5,476 nt of DNA from Actinomycetota bacterium (GCA_003157225.1 PMIZ01000517.1:1-5476); one strand, 5' to 3'; positions 1-5,476 are shown, counted from the stretch's first letter. The notes: generated by a model not told the origin, from the letters alone. Numbers and translations: made by a program.

Positions 1-1131
1 GACACCGACTACATCCTCACCGACTCCAACTACTGGGTCCACGAAGAAGGCACGCCGATCCTGGTCGACGTCACCGACGGCGCCGGCTGCCAGCCGACGC
101 GCAACTACGCCGAGGGCACCTTCAAGGGCGCGAGCCACATCAACTCCGAGGCCTTCCAGAAGATCAAGACGGGCAACCGCGCCTGCTACCAGTGCGCCCT
201 CGCCTGCCGGCAGATCCACGAGATCGGCGGCGTGAAGAGCGAGGGCCCCGAGTACGAGACCATAGCCCTCTGCGGCGCTAACTGCGGCATGGGCGACATC
301 GAGGCTCTGATGCGGTTCAACCACGAGTGCGACGAATGGGGCCTGGACACCATCTCCTCAGGCTCGGTGGTGGCTCTCGCCATGGACCTCACCGAGAAGG
401 GCATCGCCGACCTCGGCGTGAAGTTCGGCGACCCGGAGGGCTACGTACGCATGCCCGAGCTGATCTCCCGCCGCGAAGGCGCGGGAGCGGAGCTTGCGCT
501 GGGCGCCCGCGCCCTCGCGGCCAAGTACGGCGTGCCGGAGTTGGCCATGGAAGCGAAGAACCTAGAGCTCCCCGGCTACGATCCGCGCGGCGCCTTCGGA
601 ATGAGCCTGGCCTACGCGACCGCCGACCGCGGCGGCTGCCACATGCGCTCCTACCCGGTAGCCGACCAGATCCTCGAGGGCACGCGGCCCGCCGACAGCC
701 TCGAGGGCATACCCGCGCAGGTCATCGGCGGACGGGTCTCCGATGGCTTCATCGGCCAGAACTTCAGCTCGGTGAAGTTCAGCGGCATCTGGTGCGACTT
801 CTGGGCGGTCGACCCCAACCAGCTCTCGCAGATGATGAGACTGGTGTGGGACAAGGAATGGTCGGAAGACGACGTCATGCGGCTGGGCGAGCGCATCTGG
901 AACCTGGGCCGCCTCTTCAATCTGCGCGAAGGGATTGAGACGGACACCGTGCCGGGGAAGCTGATCGAGACGAGCGGGGCCTTCGCCGAAGGTCCGTCGA
1001 CTGGCAAGGCCATCGGCCGGGAGACGTTCAAGCAGTCACTGCTGGAGTACTACCGCTTGCGCGGCTGGGATGACAACGGGGTGCCGACCGAGGCCAGGCT
1101 GGCCGAGGTCGGCGTCGACGTACGTCTCTAG
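1..1131 (+). CDS. Aldehyde:ferredoxin oxidoreductase family enzyme (W/Mo-pterin), 5'-truncated by the window edge
   Basis: The frame is open from base 1, so the N-terminus lies outside the window; 376 residues are visible. Members of this family oxidise aldehydes to acids at a bis-pterin tungsten or molybdenum centre next to one [4Fe-4S] cluster, in the cytoplasm. Seen here, numbering from the first visible codon: C62-x2-C65-x3-C69 for the cluster, GPEYET at 82-87, the pterin-binding motif DEWGLD at 111-116, the family-typical RGGCHMR around 210-216, and C265 as the likely fourth cluster ligand. The C69 to C265 spacing and the 111-residue tail after C265 match the Pyrococcus furiosus AOR layout as I recall it, so about 225 N-terminal residues are missing. 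The second pterin motif, usually DxxGLC, is degenerate here (KFSGIWC). A GTG at 232 is not the start, because the cysteine cluster lies upstream of it. The ferredoxin and MoaD neighbours fit an AorABC-like complex. The aldehyde substrate and the metal cannot be told. Confidence 0.93.
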   Translation, partial: DTDYILTDSNYWVHEEGTPILVDVTDGAGCQPTRNYAEGTFKGASHINSEAFQKIKTGNRACYQCALACRQIHEIGGVKSEGPEYETIALCGANCGMGDIEALMRFNHECDEWGLDTISSGSVVALAMDLTEKGIADLGVKFGDPEGYVRMPELISRREGAGAELALGARALAAKYGVPELAMEAKNLELPGYDPRGAFGMSLAYATADRGGCHMRSYPVADQILEGTRPADSLEGIPAQVIGGRVSDGFIGQNFSSVKFSGIWCDFWAVDPNQLSQMMRLVWDKEWSEDDVMRLGERIWNLGRLFNLREGIETDTVPGKLIETSGAFAEGPSTGKAIGRETFKQSLLEYYRLRGWDDNGVPTEARLAEVGVDVRL

Positions 1132-1147
1132 CGAACCACTATCGGCC

Positions 1148-1159
1148 GGAAGGAAAGGG
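1148..1159 (+). promoter_or_regulatory. Ribosome binding site of the ferredoxin gene
   Basis: A purine-rich GGAAGGAAAGGG stretch ends 6 bases before the ATG at 1166. It decides the start of the ferredoxin gene. A GTG further upstream in the same frame, at 1070, would lie inside the AOR coding region and would add 32 residues with no family resemblance. Confidence 0.75.
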
Positions 1160-1165
1160 CTTTCG

Positions 1166-1660
1166 ATGCCACACGTGACCATAAGCAACAAGAAGTGCAC
1201 CGGCTGCCACATGTGTGAGCTTGCCTGCTCGGCCTGGCACGAGGGCGCCTACCGGCCCTCGGTGGCGAGACTGAGGGTGAACGTGAACCCTACCGCCATG
1301 GAGGTGAAAGGGAGAACCTGCCTGCAGGCCGGCTGCGCCAAGTGCGAGGAGATCTGCCCGGAAGGCGCCATCCTACGGGGGGTCATAACCATGAAGGCCT
1401 CGGATGGTGACGGCGCCGCCCCACTCTCCGGCTACGTGCTCAGAGTGGACGAAACGCTCTGCACCAACTGCGGCGAGTGCTACGCCGTCTGCCCCAATGA
1501 CGTCATCCATGAGCACCCCGATCGCCACGTCGCGATCAAGTGCGACCTCTGCGACGGCGACCCACAGTGCAGGGTCTTCTGCCAGAATCCGCACGTGTTG
1601 GCGGTTAGCCTGCGCTCCAGCAAGGCCGATCGAGAGCTGGCAATCTCGCAGGCCGGGTAG
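1166..1660 (+). CDS. Four-cluster [4Fe-4S] ferredoxin subunit (AorA/HycB/DmsB type)
   Basis: This 164-residue protein carries electrons between the AOR catalytic subunit and a partner, in the cytoplasm; there is no signal peptide or membrane segment. Sixteen cysteines fall in four groups: C11-x2-C14-x2-C17-x3-C21, C52-x4-C57-x2-C60-x3-C64, C99-x2-C102-x2-C105-x3-C109 and C126-x2-C129-x5-C135-x3-C139. This is the pattern of iron-sulfur subunits that bind four [4Fe-4S] clusters. A Gly/Ala/Asp-rich linker near 78-88 separates the second and third groups. The gene starts 34 bases after the AOR stop, behind a good ribosome binding site, and ends 9 bases before the MoaD-like gene, so the three are likely co-transcribed. 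Size and position resemble the small AorA subunit of the Aromatoleum-type AorABC enzyme; that parallel is from memory of the family. An electron-transfer subunit of another molybdoenzyme is less likely given the direct AOR neighbour. Confidence 0.92.
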   Translation: MPHVTISNKKCTGCHMCELACSAWHEGAYRPSVARLRVNVNPTAMEVKGRTCLQAGCAKCEEICPEGAILRGVITMKASDGDGAAPLSGYVLRVDETLCTNCGECYAVCPNDVIHEHPDRHVAIKCDLCDGDPQCRVFCQNPHVLAVSLRSSKADRELAISQAG

Positions 1661-1669
1661 GCGACCGAC

Positions 1670-1939
1670 GTGGCCCGGATCTTCCTAAAGTTGCCGGTCG
1701 GAATCGCCGGACCTAACGGTCGGTCACGCCTGGAATGTGAAGGGACGACCGTCGCCGAGGCGCTGTCGGATTGCCTGGAAACAGAGCCACGGCTTCGCAG
1801 CCGCATCTTCCGTGACGACGGGTCGCTATGGGCGGGAGTGTTCCTCAACGGCAAGAACATCCGGCAGAAGGATGGTCTCGACACGCCCCTCACTGATGGG
1901 GACGAGCTACGCGTCCTCCCGCCGATCGCCGGAGGGTGA
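1670..1939 (+). CDS. MoaD/ThiS-like ubiquitin-fold sulfur carrier
   Basis: This 89-residue protein ends in PPIAGG. The terminal Gly88-Gly89 is the hallmark of MoaD/ThiS sulfur carriers, which are adenylated at this end by an E1-like enzyme and then carry a thiocarboxylate. The N-terminus (ARIFLKLP) reads as the first beta-strand of the fold, followed by a helix near TVAEALSDCL and late elements GVFLNGKNI and DGDELRVLPP, all as expected. The start is a GTG 9 bases after the ferredoxin stop with only a weak ribosome binding site, which suggests translation coupled to the upstream gene. Its position in an AOR operon argues for a role in inserting dithiolene sulfur into the tungsten or molybdenum pterin cofactor of the adjacent enzyme. 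A general MoaD, or a ThiS for thiamine synthesis, cannot be excluded by sequence alone. Confidence 0.88.
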   Translation: MARIFLKLPVGIAGPNGRSRLECEGTTVAEALSDCLETEPRLRSRIFRDDGSLWAGVFLNGKNIRQKDGLDTPLTDGDELRVLPPIAGG

Positions 1940-1954
1940 TCGGCCCCATCGCGC

Positions 1955-2071
1955 ATGAACTTCTCTGCCGAACGCCGGGTCCTTGTCCTTGGAGGCGGAC
2001 CCGACCGTCAGGGGCGGGAGACCCACCGAGTTCAGCCGTCCAAATCGTCCAGCCACACGAGCGCCTTCTGA
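1955..2071 (+). pseudogene. Remnant of a Rossmann-fold gene (AorC-like FAD/NADH subunit or ThiF/MoeB-like), truncated
   Basis: An ATG 15 bases after the MoaD stop opens a 38-codon frame beginning MNFSAERRVLVLGGGP. This is the classic N-terminus of an FAD- or NAD-binding Rossmann protein: a hydrophobic beta-strand followed by a Gly-rich turn. After GGGP the expected A/I-G continuation is replaced by DRQG and then low-complexity polar residues, and the stop at 2069 lies inside the reverse-strand esterase gene. The family similarity therefore ends near base 2002. In AOR operons an FAD/NADH-binding subunit or an E1-like MoaD-activating enzyme would fit here, but that is inference. There is no good ribosome binding site; the nearest GGAGG is at 1931-1935, 19 bases upstream. 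The alternative is a chance short frame in a convergent intergenic gap. Confidence 0.45.
1976..2003. other. 7-bp GC-rich inverted repeat between convergent operons
   Basis: CGGGTCC at 1976-1982 is perfectly complementary to GGACCCG at 1997-2003, leaving a 14-base loop. It lies in the gap where the plus-strand AOR operon and the minus-strand esterase operon run into each other, so it could act as a transcription-end hairpin in either direction. No T-run follows on either strand, so it is not a standard intrinsic terminator. It also overlaps the Gly-rich codons of the Rossmann remnant and may be incidental. Confidence 0.25.
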
Positions 2072-2835
2072 ATACACTCATCCCAGAAGACAAAGTCATG
2101 GACACCGGGGCTCTCCATATAGACGTGTTTCATTCCAATCTGTGCAAGATATTCGTGGAAGTCCCTGTTCACATCAAGCAAAATGTCCTCCGTGCCGCAT
2201 GCCATGAAGATGCCGGGAACAGGGCTTGCACTCTCAACAAGCTTCTTCGCCAGAGCCTTCGGATCATTATCACTTCCCCTGAGTTGATCTTTGTCACCGA
2301 AGACGTGGGTGTAATACTCGGCTGAAGCAATAGGATTGTTCCTCTGTTCTATTCCATCGGCCACTCTGTCGGTGATTAGCGCCGAGGAAAAGGCGAGAAT
2401 GTTGCCGAACACCTCATTGTGCTTCAGGCCGTTTCGGATTGCTCCGTAGCCACCCATGGACAATCCACCGATTGTCGTGTCCCTTCTCTCCCTCGATATG
2501 GGGAACACAACGCGCGTGAATTCAACCAGTTCCTGGCACAGATACTGCTCGTACAAAGCGTCGCGTGAGGTATCGTCAAGATAGAAGCTGTTCTCGCCCG
2601 ACGGCATGAATACTGCGATGTTGTGCAGAGCCGCATACAGCTCTATCCCGGTTCCGCGCAACCATGCCGCTTCGGACTCCGAGAATCCGTGCAATAGAAA
2701 GACCGCTCGGAATGGCTTGCTCTTGTCGAACTTCGGGAACCCCGGAATATTGAGCTCCTCCACTGGAACGATCGCCGTCACGGGAACCCTACGACGTAAG
2801 GCATTGGAGAATAGGGAAATCTCGAAAAGCGCCAT
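2032..2835 (-). CDS. Alpha/beta hydrolase, esterase D / tributyrin-esterase (EstA) type
   Basis: This 267-residue cytoplasmic hydrolase has no signal peptide. The oxyanion-hole segment LLHGFSES is at 47-54, the nucleophile elbow GLSMGG has Ser126, and the likely acid is Asp217 (GTEDILL) and base His246 (PGVHDFVFW), so the serine-hydrolase triad is complete. Length and motifs match the family that includes EstA, S-formylglutathione hydrolase and carbohydrate acetyl esterases (PF00756), which cleave short acyl esters. The start ATG follows GAAGGATAGGACAT, a good ribosome binding site. It lies 26 bases downstream of the NIF3-like gene and is probably the last gene of the operon. Beside a sucrose-phosphorylase-type gene, an acylated sugar is a plausible substrate; this is inference. 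By hand count of sample lines its GC is about 50%, the lowest in the window. Confidence 0.9.
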   Translation of the reverse strand: MALFEISLFSNALRRRVPVTAIVPVEELNIPGFPKFDKSKPFRAVFLLHGFSESEAAWLRGTGIELYAALHNIAVFMPSGENSFYLDDTSRDALYEQYLCQELVEFTRVVFPISRERRDTTIGGLSMGGYGAIRNGLKHNEVFGNILAFSSALITDRVADGIEQRNNPIASAEYYTHVFGDKDQLRGSDNDPKALAKKLVESASPVPGIFMACGTEDILLDVNRDFHEYLAQIGMKHVYMESPGVHDFVFWDECIQKALVWLDDLDG

Positions 2836-2861
2836 ATGTCCTATCCTTCAAGAGTAATTGC

Positions 2862-3719
2862 CTACAAGTACCTGAACGGCTCCTGCGCGTCCACAAAAGT
2901 CACCGGCAGCCCCGACACAAGGGGTCGTAGCCACTCCGCCATATGCTTCATGCCCCATTCCTCACTGCGCTCGTGACCGATGATGAGCAGCGCCTTCTTG
3001 AGCCCCAGCATTCGCGCGTCGTTCACATAGGCGCAAAGGGTCCATTCGGTGATCTCCCCGCAAACCATCACGTCGATGCTCTTGGTCCGCATGATCTTCA
3101 TCGGTAGCGCTTCATCGACGCCTAGTCCGATACTCGCGCCGCCAACCAGTATGCCGACCCGCTCGCACTCCATCTCGGGGCTCCCGACGATGCGAACAAC
3201 ACCCATCTGAAGCTTCGTCTTGAAATACTCCGCCAGTTTCCCAACGGTCGTCCTCGGAATGACATAGTAGTCATTGAAGGCGGACTTGACATCGGCCCAC
3301 GCCCGGTTGATGTCTCTGGACTCTGCCCCAGACTCCTGCCGGTACCCCTCCCACTGCAGCTCCCTCAGCAAACCAGCATAGATCCCATCCGGCTTCGTCA
3401 TGTGCATCTTGTCGTGACATCGCCATATGACGACGCCATGAGCCTCGATCAAGTCCCTCTTCTGCCCATACACGGCATCGTTCTCCAGCCAGTCGGTCGT
3501 GTCCCACCCGGTGAAGAACGTCGGCTCATGGGTGATGATCATATTCGCGCCGAGTTCTATCGCCTTCCTTATCACATCGACTGTGGCCATGAACGACGTC
3601 ACAATCCCGCTGACCTCCGTGTCAGGCGTTCCTGACCTATAAACATCGCAGGTTGGATTAAGTTCCACCTCGACATGCGCCCATTTCGATATGGCATCAA
3701 CCACATCACCTGCTTTCAT
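2862..3719 (-). CDS. NIF3/DUF34 family dinuclear-metal protein, divergent subgroup
   Basis: This 285-residue protein belongs to the Nif3-like (YbgI, DUF34) family, which forms toroidal hexamers with a two-metal site; the physiological reaction is not settled. Visible landmarks are IITHEP at 61-66, CHDKMH at 101-106, a central VGILVGGAS near 188-196, VCGEITEW near 219-226, and the C-terminal GHERSE at 248-253. In the canonical family the ligands come from HHP, HxxxD and GHxxSE. Here the second His of HHP is Glu65 and the Asp is His106, while His249 and Glu253 are kept. The start overlaps the stop of the upstream phosphorylase gene by 4 bases (ATGA), which indicates translational coupling; only a weak ribosome binding site (GGTGAT) precedes it. 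The esterase gene follows 26 bases downstream. The operon suggests a role linked to sugar-phosphate metabolism or metabolite repair, which is inference. GC is about 50-53% in sampled lines. Confidence 0.88.
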   Translation of the reverse strand: MKAGDVVDAISKWAHVEVELNPTCDVYRSGTPDTEVSGIVTSFMATVDVIRKAIELGANMIITHEPTFFTGWDTTDWLENDAVYGQKRDLIEAHGVVIWRCHDKMHMTKPDGIYAGLLRELQWEGYRQESGAESRDINRAWADVKSAFNDYYVIPRTTVGKLAEYFKTKLQMGVVRIVGSPEMECERVGILVGGASIGLGVDEALPMKIMRTKSIDVMVCGEITEWTLCAYVNDARMLGLKKALLIIGHERSEEWGMKHMAEWLRPLVSGLPVTFVDAQEPFRYL

Positions 3720-5173
3720 ACATCACCCACATCCAACGTCTCCGTTCCCCCCGCGCCCGAATACCGGACGCAGAATCGCCTGGTTGAGAAATCGGCATGT
3801 AGCTCGGCAAAGTCGTCGCCCAAGCTGCGCCTGATCGCGAGCGCGTTGTCAGTACAGTCGAGCAACTCGAAAGCCCCGTCGAAGGCGCAGTGCGCGTTCC
3901 GGAATTCCATGAGCCTGACCAGCTTCTTTACGACAGGCCTCTTGACTTCCTCAGCCACTTCTTCCGACGAGTAGGAGTGTCTGTTGATATTGCGCCCCTC
4001 TTTGGTCGCCTCCAGGAGCTCGATGTCGTTTCTGCCGGCCAGCAGGCCGACGTAGTAGACCTGCGGCGTCCCGGGGGCAAAGAACTGCACGGCGCGCGCT
4101 AGAAGATACGCGTCGTCTTCGTTCCCCAGAGCGGAATAGAAGGTACAGTTGATCTGGTAGACGTCCAGATTGTTGTAGCAGGCCGTGCTGTAGATCCTTT
4201 TCACATTGGCGCCGTACCGGAATACGTCCTTACGCGTTCTGTCGAGCTCCTCCTCCGGGAGCAGGCCCCTGACATCGACAACGCCGATGCCATCGTGCGT
4301 GTCCAGCGTCGTGTACTGCTCTCTCGGGCAGATTTCGAGCCAGTGCTTCAGGTATGCCGTGCTGCCGTAGTACGCGGCATGTATCAGAAGCATCGGCAGC
4401 GCGAAGTCGTAGACGCAGTAGCCTCTGGCGGCCAGTTTCAGCTGGATGGAATAGTGCTCGTGGATCTCCGGTAGGATCCTCGCCCCGTATGGCGCGAGGA
4501 CGTCCGAGCAGAAATCGAGAAGCTCCCAAATATCCGGTTCTACAAAGAAGCAACTGGTTCCGGCCCGCTTCACGGCATACGCGAAGGCATCGAGTCGGAT
4601 GGTCGAGACGCCCATCGTCGCAATGTGCGCCAGACTATCCCGGATGAAATCCCGTGTCGTTTCGGTGCTGCAGTCTAGGTCGATCTGCTCGTCGCTGAAG
4701 GTGGACCAGACCTTCTCCTCGCTCCCGTCGGCGAACTGCGCGACTGCATAGGGTGCCTTCGGCTTCCTCCGGTAGATCAACCCCAGTTCTTCGCTCGTGG
4801 GTTCGCCGTTTCGCCAGAGATCTTTGTACCGGATGAACATGTCCCGGTAGGGCGACGCGTCCTTCTTCTCGAGGAAGTCCTTGTAGTACTCGCTTTGCGC
4901 GGAGATGTGGTTGATCATGAAGTCTGCCATCAACGTATAGCCTCGGGACAGGCTCCGGACGTTCTCCCACGTTCCGAACGCCGCATCGACCCGGTGATAG
5001 TCGATAGGAGCAAAGCCGCGGTCGCCGGATGACGGAAAGAACGGCAGGAGATGTACTCCGGCTACTGCTTTGCTGAAATGGGAATCCAGTATCTCCTTCA
5101 ACTCGGGGATGTTTCTGCCCATCGAGTCCGGATACGTGATCAGCAAGATTCGGCTATCAGGCTTGGACGCCAT
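3716..5173 (-). CDS. gtfA: Sucrose phosphorylase type glycoside phosphorylase (GH13 subfamily 18)
   Basis: This 485-residue cytoplasmic enzyme cleaves sucrose with phosphate to glucose 1-phosphate and fructose by a double-displacement mechanism. It starts with the family-typical LLITYPDSMG and HLLPFFPSSGDRGF, then DFMINHIS at 84-91. The catalytic residues are visible: nucleophile Asp195 (IRLDAFAY), acid/base Glu236 (LPEIHEHY) and transition-state stabiliser Asp294 (LDTHDGIG). Further family blocks are NNLDVYQIN, QFFAPGTPQVYYVG and TKEGRNINRH. Overall it resembles the Leuconostoc and Streptococcus mutans GtfA enzymes more than the Bifidobacterium one. A sucrose 6'-phosphate phosphorylase is a real alternative, since that activity occurs among close relatives; no PTS gene is visible to help decide. 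The ATG follows AGGAG at 5187-5191, with a rather long 13-base spacing and a strong hairpin just upstream. The 3' end overlaps the NIF3-like gene by ATGA. Confidence 0.95.
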   Translation of the reverse strand: MASKPDSRILLITYPDSMGRNIPELKEILDSHFSKAVAGVHLLPFFPSSGDRGFAPIDYHRVDAAFGTWENVRSLSRGYTLMADFMINHISAQSEYYKDFLEKKDASPYRDMFIRYKDLWRNGEPTSEELGLIYRRKPKAPYAVAQFADGSEEKVWSTFSDEQIDLDCSTETTRDFIRDSLAHIATMGVSTIRLDAFAYAVKRAGTSCFFVEPDIWELLDFCSDVLAPYGARILPEIHEHYSIQLKLAARGYCVYDFALPMLLIHAAYYGSTAYLKHWLEICPREQYTTLDTHDGIGVVDVRGLLPEEELDRTRKDVFRYGANVKRIYSTACYNNLDVYQINCTFYSALGNEDDAYLLARAVQFFAPGTPQVYYVGLLAGRNDIELLEATKEGRNINRHSYSSEEVAEEVKRPVVKKLVRLMEFRNAHCAFDGAFELLDCTDNALAIRRSLGDDFAELHADFSTRRFCVRYSGAGGTETLDVGDV

Positions 5174-5191
5174 ATCGTGTGGACTGCTCCT

Positions 5192-5230
5192 GGGCCGCGA
5201 CCTGCTGCAGCGGGTGGCCGGTCGCAGCCC
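5192..5230 (-). promoter_or_regulatory. Strong RNA hairpin abutting the phosphorylase ribosome binding site
   Basis: On the minus-strand transcript GGGCTGCGACC (5230-5220) pairs with GGTCGCGGCCC (5202-5192) over 11 positions, ten Watson-Crick and one U-G wobble, around a 17-base loop. On the plus strand the odd pair would be a C-A mismatch, so the structure favours the transcript that carries the genes here. It sits in the 78-base gap between the upstream gene and the phosphorylase, and its 3' arm ends directly before AGGAG (5191-5187). No U-run follows, so it is not a standard terminator. A role in mRNA processing, stability or translation is possible. Confidence 0.5.
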
Positions 5231-5251
5231 GCGTGCTGAAGGAATCGCCCT

Positions 5252-5476
5252 CTACCAGTCGCTGAAATTCTGGTTGTACCAGATCTTGTCGGTGCCCTTC
5301 TTGGCCCGCTTCTGCCAGTCCTTCGTCTTCGGCTCGGCCTCGATGCGGGCCAGGAGTTCGTCGCACCGAGTCTTGACATGCGCCTTCTGGGCATCGTCGA
5401 GCGCGGCCACGCCATCTACGTGCGCCTTGACTCTGCCCAGGTTGGTGGTCGCCGTGTACCAGAAGCCCCAGTCGTC
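5252..5476 (-). CDS. Unrecognised protein, C-terminal 74 residues (5' end beyond window)
   Basis: A minus-strand frame enters from the right edge and stays open to a TAG at 5252-5254. It contains no ATG, as expected for the tail of a longer gene. The visible piece starts DDWGFWYTATTNLGRV, continues through a charged, probably helical stretch (TRCDELLARIEAEPKTKDW) and a basic QKRAKKG, and ends IWYNQNFSDW. The mix of Trp/Tyr/Phe clusters and amphipathic helix looks like a genuine protein end, and the strand and 78-base spacing place it upstream of the phosphorylase in the same likely operon. No transmembrane segment is present in this part. I do not recognise the family. A carbohydrate-related protein would fit the neighbours but nothing in the residues shows it. 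GC is about 62%, higher than the downstream NIF3 and esterase genes. Confidence 0.6.
   Translation of the reverse strand, partial: DDWGFWYTATTNLGRVKAHVDGVAALDDAQKAHVKTRCDELLARIEAEPKTKDWQKRAKKGTDKIWYNQNFSDW

Noticed and set aside
232..234. GTG as the start of the AOR gene
   Set aside because: The same frame is open back to base 1 and the cluster cysteines C62, C65 and C69 lie upstream of it.
327..938. A 203-codon plus-strand open frame inside the AOR gene
   Set aside because: It is a shadow of the AOR frame in GC-rich DNA: Arg/Pro/Gly-rich, no recognisable motif, while the overlapping frame carries the AOR cysteine and pterin motifs.
1480..1956. A 158-codon minus-strand frame opposite the ferredoxin and MoaD genes
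   Set aside because: Ser/Arg-rich composition with no motif, antisense to two well-supported genes.
1976..2003. A standard intrinsic terminator between the convergent operons
   Set aside because: The stem is only 7 bp with a 14-base loop and no T-run on either strand; kept only as a low-confidence inverted repeat.
1936..2325. A 129-codon plus-strand frame beginning at a GTG overlapping the MoaD stop
   Set aside because: Most of it is antisense to the esterase, whose triad and length are intact, and it shows no domain. Its first part is out of frame with the Rossmann-like start at 1955.
4230..4970. Minus-strand alternative frames of 107 and 111 codons inside the phosphorylase gene
   Set aside because: They lie in another frame of the same strand; the phosphorylase frame has all catalytic residues and no break, so there is no sign of a frameshift.
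5204..5211. GCTGCAGC palindrome as an operator
   Set aside because: It is only 8 bases, lies in the loop region of the larger hairpin and is easily expected by chance at this GC content.
5140..5415. A 91-codon minus-strand frame spanning the gap before the phosphorylase
   Set aside because: It is Arg/Ser/Pro-rich and overlaps in a different frame the more protein-like tail ending at 5252, and it runs through the hairpin and ribosome binding site.

Overview
The window looks like bacterial chromosome, or a metagenome contig, from a GC-rich organism with an anaerobic or facultative lifestyle. A pterin-cofactor aldehyde oxidoreductase and a four-cluster ferredoxin point to low-potential redox chemistry. 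A sucrose-phosphorylase-type enzyme points to use of sucrose or a related glucoside. I cannot name a phylum from the sequence alone. No tRNA, rRNA, CRISPR array, transposase or integrase is visible.

Layout. Bases 1-1939 are a tightly spaced plus-strand operon, roughly two-thirds GC: the C-terminal ~60% of an aldehyde:ferredoxin oxidoreductase (AOR) family enzyme, a 164-residue ferredoxin subunit with 16 cysteines in four clusters, and an 89-residue MoaD/ThiS-like sulfur carrier ending in Gly-Gly. Just after it, at 1955, a short frame opens with a textbook Rossmann dinucleotide-binding start (RRVLVLGGGP) and then degenerates. I read this as the remnant of a further operon gene, plausibly the FAD/NADH subunit of an AorABC-type complex or a ThiF/MoeB-like activating enzyme.

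From 2032 to the end all genes are on the minus strand, so the two blocks converge near 1940-2031. In transcription order, right to left, they are: the C-terminal 74 residues of an unrecognised protein, a 78-base gap holding a strong 11-bp RNA hairpin, a GH13_18 sucrose-phosphorylase-type enzyme, a NIF3/DUF34 dinuclear-metal protein overlapping it by an ATGA junction, and an EstA/esterase-D-type alpha/beta hydrolase 26 bases downstream. The spacing suggests one operon.

How the genes may work together. In the left operon the AOR would oxidise an aldehyde to an acid (or run in reverse), pass electrons to the ferredoxin subunit, and have a dedicated sulfur carrier for its molybdopterin or tungstopterin cofactor. 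In the right operon the phosphorylase would split sucrose or sucrose 6'-phosphate with phosphate to glucose 1-phosphate. The esterase could deacylate a sugar ester, and the NIF3 protein has an unassigned, possibly metabolite-repair or hydrolytic, role. The last two assignments are inference. The most interesting points are the broken Rossmann gene at a composition boundary, the altered metal-ligand pattern of the NIF3 protein, the NIF3-phosphorylase-esterase association, and the strand-biased hairpin before the phosphorylase gene.
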